Shown: one piece after another, positions 13,038-24,239 of the stretch
Position numbering within the stretch: position 1 is the first letter of the stretch
Layout: the number at the start of each line of letters is the position of its first letter
Program-made: the position numbers and the translations under genes
Assembly: GCF_949628265.1 (NCBI RefSeq)
Contig: NC_088786.1
Location: forward strand, 1,550,001-1,614,000
DNA length: 64,000 nucleotides
Reading direction: 5' to 3'
DNA from: Cloeon dipterum
Lineage: Eukaryota > Arthropoda > Insecta > Ephemeroptera > Baetidae
Notes under the pieces: generated by a model
The model's input: only the letters and a program-made list of their open reading frames with translations
The model's database searches: none
Told to the model about the DNA's origin: nothing

Positions 13038-13182
13038 CTCTCTCTCTCTCTCACTCTGCCCCTCTCTCCTTTCCCACCCTTTCCATACATCCCAAGTCAA
13101 TGATGCGCTCGCGCTGTGATCGTGTTCGCCATTCTGGTGTGTAGAGTCGCCCAGTGATGCTTAATTTTAACATATCCCCTGC

Positions 13183-13258
<76 letters not shown>

Positions 13259-16200
13259 TTTGATTGCAAAAACCCATTCGCGTTTCAATGTTTCCTACTT
13301 CAGAATTCATGGCACCGCACCGCCTCTCTCTTTACTCGGAAAACATGCCCTAATTCTTTCACGCTGCGACATATAAATAATGTTATTCGATTAAAAACAT
13401 AACACCGATAATCAAAATGCAATCAAAGGAATACGTCATTTGACGAAGGAGAAAAATTGCAAATCGAATAGTGGTCACTCCCATAATTATGAGAATGTCA
13501 ATGTGCAATCCGACCTGTAATGCACCCGTGTCCTACTTATGATGCATCAAAGAACAGAACAAAAGACGAAAAAGTCTTTTTGTCTGCCGCATACATGCAG
13601 ACGGACAAGAAAGAAAGAAAAAAATCCTTTCCGCAAATTAATAATTTCCCGATTCGACTTTTGTGCCGACCAAAAATTGATTATTTCTTTTCTTTGCTGT
13701 TACAGCTTGCAACTTTGTTGTTCACGATCGCTGCCTTAAAACAGTGGTCAGCCCGTGCTCCAGCATCGCTGCTTCTATCATCAAGGTGAGTTTTTTTTGT
13801 GGTTGTTCTGTTTGTCGTGAGCACCGCCTCACCCCTGTGTCCAATTTGCAGAACCCTGTGGCGCATTGTTGGTCGGAACAGGTGCATCACAAGCGCAAGT
13901 TCTGCAATGTGTGCCGCAAGAGACTCGAGGATTCGCTTTCCCTGCACTGCGAGAGTGAGTATTTGAAACGCCTGCTGCTTTCGCATGTAGGCAACCGGTT
14001 CGACACAGCCGTCGTGCCGGTTGCACAATCTTTAAGTGGTTTTTAGAGGTCTCAGCCGCGAGATTTAAGGCGGCGGCTGGCGCGGCTGACAATGTTATAA
14101 ACGTGAAGTTTGATAGTGCTGAAACGGAAAACATTTTATAATTTTAATTTTTGACCCTTTTTCACCTGCGGCTGGCTGAGACCTCTAATATTTTCCTGTT
14201 TTGTGCCAAAATTGGAATTAACGCTCACTCTTTTCACAGTCTGCGAGTACTTTGTTCACGCGGAGTGTCAAGACTTCGCGACAGCCGACTGCAAGCAAAA
14301 TGCGACCTACTTGCCAGGGGTGTCGCTGGTGGACGTGCGCCACCTGCACCACTGGCGGGAAGGCAACCTGCCGAGCAACGCCAAGTGCGCTCTGTGCAAG
14401 AAGACCTGCTGGAGCGCCGAGTGTCTGGCGGGGATGCGCTGCGAGTGGTGTGGAATGACGGTGAGTGGTGCGATCGAGGGCGAAAACGAGCAGGCGGCTA
14501 AATGTCTGGTGTGTTGCAGTGCCATGCGTTGTGCCACAGGAATGTTCCTCCGGATTGCAACTTCGGCGTGCTGCAGCCCATCTACCTGCCGCCGCACGCG
14601 GTCAGCATTCCGCGCACCGAGGTGCCCATGGAAGCCATCATCGGGGTGCAGGTGCGGCGCAAGGAGACGCTGTCGCGTAAGTCTTGATCAATTATATTCA
14701 GAGCGAATTTCATTTGTACAGCACCACACTCTTCTCATCTGATCATCTACTGTGTGACATCTTCTGTAGCGTTTCTCGGTCTGTTCTATCTATCTTTCGC
14801 ACCGACTTCTCGTATAGTAGCTGGCGTTTCACTCTCTATCTGCATGTAACATTTGAACGCCATAAAATCCGAGCTAAACAAACAGTAAAACTCCTTGTAT
14901 GCGAGCTCCCTGCCTAAAATCCAAAGACTGGTAGTGAGTTGCTGACCAAGACTAAATCCTGAAAACTCAAACTTCTAGACACAAATCGTATAAGGAATGT
15001 AATTTTGCCTGCCGAAAACGGATCGATAACGAAAAGGCATCCCACCAACCCTCCTAAAACGATGCTTCTTCGTTAGTCTTCTTCAGTCCGTTTCTTGAGA
15101 AATCCAAAATTACATCATTCATTCAATCTGGCTGAAATTTTCAGGATTCGTTCTTGGTAGCACTCTCGCATTTAGGATTTTGGGTAAGGAGCTCAGGAAC
15201 GCAGCTACGATAGGCGAGTACCAAAAGTGAAAAACCGGTCTTTTGTCGCTCATTTTAGCTCGAAGCATATCAGAGGAATTCAGCTCCGGAGACACGAGAT
15301 ACCGCGAGGAGGATTCTGCCGGCGTGCCGATCAGTGGCGGAAATTCCTCTGGGGGCAGCGGCGGCAGCGGCTCGGGCGGCAGCAGCTCGTCGGCCAGCCA
15401 GAAGATGGTCAAGGAGAAGGATGAGAAGGACGAAGGTGAGACAAACGGGCCGCGTGCTTTTGCCCAGATGCAAATATAACGCTGCTGCACAATGCTAAAC
15501 TGAGCAACCGTTAAACCGCGACTGGCTTTAAACGAAAGTCTGAAAGTCGAGCTGGCGGACACACACGACATACTAAACAAGAGGCCGAGTAATAATTACA
15601 CTAATATGTTGCAGAGGTGATAAAGGTTTACGACGGAAACAACTCGATGCGCCGACGCTTGTTTCGCGTAATTTCTGTATCTCGATCAGCCAGTTGTGCC
15701 CAAGTGTTGGCAGCTGCGCTCAGAGCCTTTCATCTCCTCCGAGACCCATGTATGACGATCCTTAAGTATTCCACTGCACTGATCTCGCGCTGTCCTACAT
15801 TCCCGATATGCATTTGCCAAAGTAGAATAAAAATGATAAAAATAAAAAAAATACTGCCCCGAGACATTACTTTGACCCGCCGCTGCAGATCCCAACAATG
15901 GACTCCAATTTTCTTTAAATAAGCATGCCCTCGTTCTGACTCATCCCGTCTCCGTCGCTTTAAATTACCAAATCGTTAACGGCCGGATGAATTTGCAGCT
16001 CATTTCTTTATGACTGATGCGTACGCTACTGATGAGGTGGAGCTTTGCGATCCGCACCCGGTTCAAGCCCTTCACAGAAAAGAGGGAAAGAGGCCTGCCG
16101 TTTTCTTGAGAGGGAGGTCTGTGCTGCGATCCCCCCCGAAACGAGCCAATTATTAATTGAAACTTTCGCGCGCGCGTGTGTGTGTGTGCAGAGATCGCGA

Positions 16201-19200
16201 GGAGGGCGAGGTTCGCATTTACCCTGGAAGACTGCAAGACGTCCAACAGCAGTGGTGCACGGTCAAGATCAACTGCGACACCACTGTGGCCGAGCTGACG
16301 AAAATGGCCATGGACGCGTTTGGGCTCGGAGACGCCAACAGTGAAGACTTCAGGATGAGCGAAGTTTTGTTGGACCGCGGAGGTAAGCCGGAGCCGTGGA
16401 GGATGGAAACGGCGGATTCACGCGTCGCGTTTCAGTTTCAGAGCGGGTGCTGGACGAGGACCAAAGACCTTGGCTGATCCTGCGTCAGCTGGGCAAGGAC
16501 TCCATCAGGCAAATGGAGCTGATGCGCTTCTACCTGCAGCTCAGACAAGATCCACACGGTCCCAATTTGGCACTCTTTGTGGGAAACCTGCCGCCTAACT
16601 TATCTCAGCGCAACTACGAAAACGTCCTTACAGACTTTTTAGGCAAAGGTGTGCTATTGTTTTTGTGTTTGTTATTTCGCCGTTCCACTCACCATCCGTT
16701 TGCGTTCGCAGAAAACAAGTTCAACAGCATAGGACCAATTTATTACGAGTATGGATCAATGGTGATAACTTACGAGGATGCCAACAAGGCAGTGCGCGCT
16801 TTGTACATCTTAAGAGAGTCAGTGTTTGAGGATAAACACCTCCTAGGTGAGGCCATTCGGCAATTAATTTATATTTATCCAATAATTTGCTCGTGCCCGC
16901 AGTCATGTTGCTTCCAAATATCGAACCCTCCATGGTACCTGCCGGAGTTACTCCTCTTCTAGTTTTTGTTAACGTCAAATCAGGAGGCTGCCAAGGCTTG
17001 GAACTGATCACCAGTTTTAGAAAGCTTTTGAACCCGTACCAGGTGTTTGACCTGGACAATGGTGGCCCTCTTCCAGGGTAAACGAAAAATGGAGAGAGGG
17101 CGAACCATGCGAATACAATTTTGTGAATTTCAGGCTGTACGTGTTCCGGCATATCAAAGACTACCGAATCCTGGTTTGCGGCGGCGACGGCACCATCGGG
17201 TGGGTGTTGCAGTGCCTGGACAACGTCGGCCAGGACTCGCAGTGTTCGTCGCCCGCGTGCGCGATAGTACCCTTGGGCACAGGTAAAGCGCGACCCCGCA
17301 GTGTAGCGGTTTAGTCTAACCCGTTTGTGCCGGCCGCAGGCAACGACTTGGCCAGAGTTTTACGTTGGGGACCCGGACTAGCAGGAGGGGAAGACCCGAT
17401 GAACTTGCTGCGAGATGTTATCGACGCCGAGGAGATCCGACTGGACAGGTGGACGGTGGTGTTCCATCCGGAGGACAAGGCGGACGATAGCAAGCTGCAA
17501 CAGATCGCTAACTCAACAGGTTCGTGGGCTCGCGGGTTCAGGGTGCAATAAATTCGACTTCAGCATGATCATGCGTTATTTGATTGGCTTCCAATTGCGG
17601 ATTTTTAGAAACGAGAGCGCTATTTTCTCTCTTTTCCTCTATCATGCAGCTTTTCAAATTAATAAAAACAATTAGACACCCGCTTCACCTTTTCTCGCTC
17701 CGATTTTCCTAATCTCATGAGAGCATGAAATCGCAAAAACATTTCTCACAAAAAGGCGCTTAGTTTCTACCAAAAACTTTTCAAAATTATATAGAAACAT
17801 TTTGAAAACGCGTCTCCGATTAGAAACTAAGTGTAAATACGAGAGCACAAAAATGCTTTCATATCGACATTACAAATTGAGACGAAAAAAAATCCTTGAT
17901 GCATGCTGAAATACTATTAGCTCTCCTTTTTGCTAGCCTTGATATTTTACCTGCCTGCTTTCTTTTTACCTTTGTCCTAGCAGCAGCCGCCGCCAAGGTG
18001 TCACAGACGCCATTTACGTTGAGTCAACGATTTCTTACAGCCGGCTCAACCAGCGAGGATAACACTCAAATTTTCGTCATGAACAATTACTTTGGTATTG
18101 GCATTGACGCCGACTTGTGTTTGGATTTCCATAACGCAAGAGAGGAAAATCCCAACAAGTTCAACAGCAGGTCTAGATTTTCTTATCCCCTGGCCATGGC
18201 CGTTTGCTCACTTTTTATCACTCTCAGATTGCACAACAAAGGGGTCTACGTGAAAATGGGTCTGCGCAAAATGGTCGGCAGAAAAATGTGCAAGGAACTG
18301 CATAAAGAAATACGCTTAGAGGTCGACGGGAAGTTAGTGGAGCTGCCTCAGGTGGAGGGAATCATAATTCTGAACATTTTAAGGCAAGATGCACTTTTAT
18401 CACCTCGAACTGTCTCGATGTGTCGCATTTCAGCTGGGGCTCTGGAGCTAATCCTTGGGGTCCTGAGAAGGAGGACCAATTTTCAAAGCCTAATCACTGG
18501 GACGGAATGCTGGAAGTGGTTGGTGTCACGGGTGTCGTCCACCTGGGTCAAATCCAATCAGGCTTTCGATCGGCCCTCAGGATCGCACAGGTACTGGTAA
18601 TAGTAATCTATGGCACTTGTTAGCTGATCTCGGCCGTGCTCAGGGTGGACACATCAAAATTCATTTGCATTCGGACATTCCTGTCCAAGTGGATGGCGAG
18701 CCGTGGATCCAGAGTCCAGGCGACGTGGTCGTGCTCAAGTCAGCACTCAAGGTAGGTTTCGTCTCGAGTGCAAATTTTGTACATTACTTTTACTACTTTC
18801 TCAAGTCACTGACTGACTGACTAACTCGGGAATGAGTGTTAAGACGATCTCAAGAATCTTGTATTATAGTTCCTTGGCTATACCTTTGAATTTTCTAGCA
18901 CGGTATCAATATACTTCTATTGCGAATCTCAGCTTTTCAACTACTTTTTTGATCACTTTACATGCTATCAAATTCTCACAAACTTGTGTTCTCTTTCTCT
19001 CTCTCTCCATCTCATGATTTCAAGGCATAATAAATTTTTCGACCTGTTTTTTAAAGGCTACCATGCTGAAGAAAACCAAAGTCAAACGCAGAAACACTGA
19101 ACCCTCAATCGCCCCTCTTCCTGCCAACATAGCTGCCAGTCCTGCCAATGACTGATCCATGTATTCGTTCTCCCAAGAACACAATTTCTTTTCCTCTTAC

Positions 19201-20110
19201 TGTTCATTGATTTGAACTCCTCTTCATTCTTTCTCGCCTTGTGCATCGAGTTTTGCCTCTTTTTTCACTAGATGTGCACTGCATTTGCGTCCCTTGTTCA
19301 CTTGAATGCGTATTATACATATAATATTTCCCTTTGAGAGTCTCATCAACTTGCACTCACCCTTGGATCTAGAAGTCACCCCCCGCCCCCACTGTCCCCC
19401 CATTTGCAATCTTGCGTTGAAAGCTGCAGCTGCTCAGCGCACACATTGCGATGTGTTTGATTACCTGCAAAATGTGCGTGTCTCTGAAACAAACTCACAC
19501 TCTAATCATCACAAATAAAACCGGAATGCGCGTAGCCAAAATAAGGATTATTTTCGACCCACCTGACCGTGTGTACTAATCATCTCTCAGCATCTTATTT
19601 TGGCTCTGATATATAGTTCCACCGATCTAACACACTTAACTTAAATCAAACGATTGAATTATTTGACACATGTATGTGACATTATGAACCAAGATAGTAA
19701 TCACTGCTGTTATTTGTCTTTCTCACCCACAACCTTACGTTTTCGTTTTCACATCGCTTTGGTTAACTGTGTTATAACATGTTACTCGTTCCGACGACCG
19801 AAACTACCGTATTTTTTATGATTTTTGGTTCTTTTTCGACCTTATTTTGCGCCCTGGAACCCTTCTATCCTGCCTTATATTGTCGATCCTCTGTCCGCAC
19901 CCTATCAAATGCTAGGCCACGATGCTCAAGAAGACCAAGGGCAAGATCAAGCGGCGCAACACCGAGCCCTCCATGCTGGTCTCGGCGCCCTACACCGTGC
20001 ACAAGCCGGGCGCGTCGCCGGTGCAGGCCAGTCCGCACGCCACCGGCGGCACCCTGTCGCAGGCCACCCTCTTCGAGGACGACAGCAGCCTGAACAACAC
20101 GAACTTCTGA
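8982..20110 (+). CDS. DGKQ: Diacylglycerol kinase theta (type V DGK), long isoform of 975 aa
   Basis: Nineteen exons: 8982-9129, 13706-13785, 13852-13954, 14240-14460, 14520-14676, 15259-15435, 15615-15749, 15999-16116, 16192-16382, 16436-16648, 16712-16846, 16903-17077, 17134-17282, 17340-17519, 18041-18170, 18228-18383, 18434-18590, 18644-18751, then 19916-20110 (long end) or 19057-19155 (short end, 943 aa). It phosphorylates diacylglycerol to phosphatidic acid at membranes and ends DAG signalling. Domain order is diagnostic: three cysteine-rich C1 domains (first at residues 18-67), a Gly/Ser linker, a Ras-association region ([20 protein letters not shown], then [13 protein letters not shown]), the catalytic domain from about residue 560 with GGDGTIGW near 636 and PLGTGNDLAR, and the accessory domain with [10 protein letters not shown]. 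The 18384-18433 intron has a GC donor and is only 50 bp. Intron 1 is 4.6 kb and full of repeats. Length matches human DGKQ (942 aa). Confidence 0.93.
10117..10159. repeat. (CT)n microsatellite
   Basis: Perfect CT dinucleotide tract in the first intron of DGK theta, followed by CGCGC-rich sequence. Confidence 0.9.
11463..11858. mobile_element. Foldback MITE, family 1, copy 1 (396 bp)
   Basis: Its left end AATCGATTCCTGAGGGTTG and the inverse of its right end form a 27-bp terminal inverted repeat with one mismatch (11463-11489 against 11832-11858). Copies 2 (35291-35632) and 3 (48195-48591) share the ends. Copy 3 also shares an internal block reading GGCGCTGCC(A/G)TCGTT followed by GTCAAAA. There is no transposase frame, so it is non-autonomous. 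It sits in DGK theta intron 1. No target-site duplication was found by eye. Confidence 0.8.
12797..12863. repeat. (CA)n microsatellite
   Basis: Interrupted CA tract within DGK theta intron 1. Confidence 0.85.
12984..13052. repeat. (CT)n microsatellite
   Basis: CT tract of about 70 bp with one GCTC interruption, in DGK theta intron 1. The polypyrimidine strand is the sense strand of the gene. Confidence 0.9.
13180..13253. repeat. (CT)n microsatellite
   Basis: Second long sense-strand CT tract in DGK theta intron 1, about 130 bp after the previous one and 450 bp before exon 2. Confidence 0.9.
13991..14024. repeat. GCAACCGG hairpin, copy 2
   Basis: GCAACCGG and its exact inverse CCGGTTGC with an 18-base spacer, in the intron between DGK theta exons 3 and 4. 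Flanking bases differ from the other two copies. Confidence 0.5.
14043..14188. mobile_element. Small MITE (146 bp) with TTAGAGGTCTCAGCC ends
   Basis: A 15-bp perfect terminal inverted repeat, TTAGAGGTCTCAGCC at the left and its inverse ending CTAA at the right. The interior has no coding capacity, with GC-rich subterminal ends and an AT-rich centre. The terminal TTA/TAA may be part of a target duplication. It lies in the 285-bp intron between DGK theta exons 3 and 4 and makes up about half of that intron. Confidence 0.7.
19057..19155 (+). CDS. DGKQ: Alternative short last exon of DGK theta
   Basis: Acceptor TTTTTTAAAG, then 32 codons starting [17 protein letters not shown] and a stop. The exon is phase 0 from the donor at 18751. 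The downstream exon 19916-20110 starts with the near-identical [19 protein letters not shown] but continues for a further 45 residues with a different tail. The two must be alternatives, since each carries its own stop. The shared basic block suggests origin by exon duplication. The short tail is Ala/Pro-rich ([13 protein letters not shown]). Transcript data are not available here. Confidence 0.8.
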   Translation, partial: ATMLKKTKVKRRNTEPSIAPLPANIAASPAND

Positions 20111-23039
20111 GACGACTGTCGCATGTGATGAATGCAACACGAATGATGAGCAAATTGAATGAAAAGTGGTGATGAAACGACGAAGCTGACTTAAAAAGCG
20201 CGGCCAAGAGCAGTTATTTTTATTTGTATGCGAGTGACCGGACCCGACGAGAAAGAAACGAACGTGAGACGGATTTTTTCAGTGGATCGCAAAGATTTGA
20301 TTGTCGTAGTAAGCAGCAGAAATTATATTCCCCCCAGGATTATTTATCGGAATCCAAGCGAATTGCCAAACACACAGACACACGCGCGAGAAATTGTTCT
20401 AAGGCATTATCGAAAAGCTTATTATTGTAAAAGTGTGCCAAATATGAAGATTAACCGTTGAGCAAAGAACCTTACACACAACAAACACGCAAACACACAC
20501 AAAAAAACACACACTCTTTACTCAATACAAAAGAAAATGTTTATCGAGCGAAATGAATATTTATTTTGTTAAAAATAACCGAGGTGATTGCTTTTTCATA
20601 GTCTAATGGGAAAAAACGTAAAACAAGGTTGTGACTCTGTTTACCTTAAATTATATAACCCCCCGCCAGAGAGTAAAAATTCGTGAATGGCAAAGAATAT
20701 TAATTAATGTCTATCCGCATAGAAATATAAAAGTTATTGTTAACGCGCGCTAACAAGAAGAAAGAAAGAAAGAAAGAAAGAAAGTAACAATAATACGGAT
20801 ATCTTGTGAACAAAAGAAAAACCCAATTTGAAACGAGCGCGAGGCTTTAGTCCCGAAGGTGGAGCAGAGTCAGCTTAAAGGACGTAAACATTATTTGAAT
20901 CATTGTTACATAGAGCAATTCCTTTAAATGTTAGAGTTGAAATTGATCATTGTTCGAGCAGTGATTGAACACCAGCCATGTTACAATATCGCAAAGAAGA
21001 GATATTATTACTTACTTAATTAATTAAAAAGATATACATACATCCACGAGGATTAAATGAATGAAAACGAGAGTATTGACCCAGTTGGCGGGCAAAATAT
21101 GTACTGTTCGAAACGAGAAAGAAAAACACAAACACACACACAAACACACACGACACTACATCGCAGCATTCTATATTCTTACGCCGCAGCGGCTTAATCT
21201 TACTAAGTCAGTGCATTAAATGATTTTAAATGTCGTCTGATTGTTATCTAACTGTGCTTTACGATGATTTTCAAAACTCGTGGTGCATGGAAACACTGCA
21301 ACAATTCAAAAAGTCGAACGCACACGCAACAAAAACAACAACAACAAAAACTAACACGATGTGTGCGGCTGTTTCCCTTCGAGTCCACCTTATAGCGCGT
21401 CCCGAAAAATTGGCTCAGTGTGGAAAAAACGTTTTCAAATTTTTTGACGGACGGCCGACGAGACGGACGAGAAGCGGGCGAAACGGTGCGCACAAAAACA
21501 AACCAAGATAGAGAATTGATCTCTCGCCATCCTGAACAGATCAATCAAAAATTTTGCAGGGAGATTCGCATTCGGTTGGTAGTGCCTTTAATTTTATTGT
21601 GTTCCATTTGTCGATCGTTCATTTGCTCGTCGACTGTTCCGCTCCCTGTGAAATCTGCTGTTTATTCGTTTGGCCGACGCCGACGCGGTGGTCGGCGCCG
21701 AGCGCGTTCTTTCCAACGAATTATAAGAAACGGTTCCCGCCATTTACTTTGTACTGCATTTATTACGATTTCATTCAGTGGATCGAACTAGCGTTTAATT
21801 TCAACGGGGAACCAGAAAAAAATGAAAAAAAAAACGATAAAAAGCACGAAAATCAAATAAAAATGTCAAAACGCTTGGTTGAGAAAATCGATTCAGCTCG
21901 GGTCGAAATTTTGCGTTTCTGCGCGGACCGGCGGTTGTTCCTCGGAGGGCCGGCCGTGGCCGCGTCCGCGGGCACGGTCCGCCGACACGTCGCAGGAAGT
22001 TCGCGCCGGCCCGGCGGATAGCTAAGAACGTGTTTGCAACGCATGTATATGTATAAACTGTGGTTTCCAAAAGACCCGGCTGATGACAAAGTGGCTAAAC
22101 CTTGAAGGTCACAGACCCTGTGGCGTGAAAGTAAGGTTTGCCGTTTCCCAAAGGCCATGTTACGTAAGGGGCTCAGTGTCTGAATTCCTCGCACAGGGGT
22201 GTCCGACGCGGGGTGGGTCGGCGTCGGCCGCACGGCGCGGCGCCGCCGCGCCACTCCGGCACGGTTTCCATCCAGTGCTCAAGTGGGACAAGAGGGATTT
22301 CGACAAAATACGTACTTTGGCCTTTGAGAACACAAGCCGCCGGTTCGGAGCGCCGAGTGGAGGGCGCGGCCCGACCACGTTGACGGCGGGACGCGCCCCC
22401 GACGGGCCCGGACGCGTGTTCGGCGGCGACATTGGCTGAGATACAAAAAAAATCAAATGTTGCTAATAAATCATTATATTATAAGTAGATCATGCAAAAC
22501 ATTCTAGGAACATAGTATCTCAATTATGAAATGTATATCTGCTGTTATCCTCCTCACCACATAGATACTGAAAACAAACAAACAAACCAACCAACCAACC
22601 AACCAACAAACAACAAATCTATATTTCTCCTCCTCCTCCACCTCCTCCTCCTCCACCTCCTCCTCCTCCGAAGAAAAGAAGCAAAAGATTTAAGACCACG
22701 TTGTGACACTCACAAACACACACTCTCTCTAGCCAAAGTGTTTTATCAAAATCTTCCCCCTTAACGATTTACCAAATATATTTGACGAATATCAGAAAAA
22801 CACACGCCGTTTGTAAAACTTCATTCAAACACTTGAAAGCATCAAATCATGCGCACTCTTTGCTTTGAAAACATATTTTGTATTATTTTGAGGACAAAAA
22901 CCCGACAAGCTTACTTAGCAATAAAAAGATCTCTCTTGAAACATTTCAATGTGTTTAAATGTATACATGTTCTAAAACTATGTATATCTATATATAAATT
23001 TAAATTTGTTGCTATACAAAAGCAGCAAAATACAATAAA
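20111..23039 (+). other. Probable long 3' UTR of DGK theta
   Basis: This is 2.9 kb of non-coding DNA after the long-isoform stop. It is AT-rich with GAAA repeats (20758-20784), CA-rich patches near 20470-20515 and 21120-21150, CAA and CCAA repeats near 22570-22610, and TCC repeats near 22625-22670. The first strong cluster of AATAAA hexamers is at 23034-23054. A GC-rich island at 21890-22438 interrupts it. No open frame resembles a known protein. Long AU-rich 3' UTRs are common for neuronal genes; assignment to DGK theta is an inference from position. Confidence 0.45.
21890..22438. other. GC-rich island inside the AT-rich 3' UTR
   Basis: Two GC-rich blocks (about 21895-22020 and 22190-22430) stand out sharply from the surrounding AT-rich DNA and contain many CpGs. 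The open frames across them on both strands look compositional and match no protein I know. It does not match ribosomal RNA segments I can recall. It could be a CpG-island promoter for an unannotated transcript, a structured UTR element, or transferred DNA. Confidence 0.35.
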
Positions 23040-23394
23040 AAACAAATAAAAAATAAAAAATGTTCATTAAAATGGTTTCTCATTTTCTCCTGTTTATTCC
23101 AAGCGCGAGAAAAATATTTTGTCGGCTTCCCTTGTAAGAAGAAAGCTGAAACCCGCGATTATAAATAATTTCCCCCAGGCCAAGTTTCACCAAATATCTG
23201 AGCGTGGCGAATAACAACCTGCCTTCTTAATTAATTAAAACTTCAAAGAGCTGCGGCTTGTTTTTAAATTTTTTCAAAATTAGAGCAGTAATTTTAAAAT
23301 CTGAAGGCTCGGTCAGCTTTAAGGAGTGCGAAATGCGCTGACGAGTTGATTCTTTGACGAGCTGAGACTGAGAAAGGAGCCGACACCTGGCCAC

Positions 23395-23820
23395 TTTTGC
23401 ACAGGCTGGTGGTGGCGTTGGCGGTGGCGGCGGCGGCGGCGGGTGCACCACCCCGGCGCGTGCCCACTGGCGTCGGGGCTGCAGGGAGGAGCACGTATCG
23501 AGCGGGGCGAAGCGAAATTCGGCCCGTGTGTCGTCGTAAGTGTGCGTCAGCGGCGCTGCTGGGTTCGATCGCTGGCTTGATTCCACTTGTGCCCCACAGT
23601 AAATACGCGCGCGGCCAGCAGCGGAGGCGGCTCGACGGTAGGCAACCAGCAGAACTAACTCGCTCCAGTCAGTCAGTCGATATCGCGGTACCACCATGTT
23701 GGCGTCGATATTGTTTTCCTAAATTCGTCGCCTGCCTGTTTGTTTCGCACTGCCAATCGACTCTCGCTCGGCTGAATCAGGCCAAGGACTCGAACTCGCG
23801 CCTCCTCGTCGACTAACCTA
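23395..23820 (+). promoter_or_regulatory. GC-rich region with a probable non-coding first exon
   Basis: A GGC-repeat, CpG-rich segment ends at a strong donor, CTAAG before GTGAGTGG at 23820/23821. No frame across it looks like a protein, so this fits a 5' UTR exon on the plus strand. It could splice to the unrecognised gene at 24240 or to Rab3, whose acceptor falls exactly before its ATG. Sequence alone cannot choose. Confidence 0.45.
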
Positions 23821-24239
23821 AGGTGAGTGGCCGAAATCCGGGCGCCCGCGGCCTCCCGTCGGCCTCCAGAAGTATTGACCCCTTTTCCCTTTTGTCTTCC
23901 GTATATGTATACGTGCTGTTCAACTTTTCGGGCTCGTTGATAAAAAGGGAGCGTGTATTCCCGAATTTTCTTTGCGTGCGGTGAGAGAAAAGCACAGTAT
24001 AGTACACGTTGTTGAAAATGGAATGATAAAAACAATTTTAAAAGGAAGCAGAGCTAAAGGAAGTGGTGTGTCTTGATAACGCGAGTAGCAAAATAAGCGC
24101 AGTCGGACCAACTCGCAGCGCCCGTAATTATTATCGCGCTGCAAGCGGCCGAGCCGATTGATTTGCCTTACAACTGGAAGGGTGAAAGAGGCGCACACAG
24201 CACTCTGTTGATCATCAAACCACCCTATTGAAAGGAAAA

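Noticed and set aside
13051-13288. Arg/Glu-repeat and Leu/Ser-repeat frames
   Set aside because: They come from CT/GA dinucleotide tracts in the DGK theta intron.
21801-22456. Several 90-150-codon frames in the GC-rich block, and the idea of an rRNA fragment
   Set aside because: Frames exist on both strands as expected of stop-poor GC-rich DNA, and no rRNA segment could be recognised.
23500-23600. A tRNA-like GGTTCGATCGC box
   Set aside because: No A box, acceptor stem or cloverleaf could be fitted around it.
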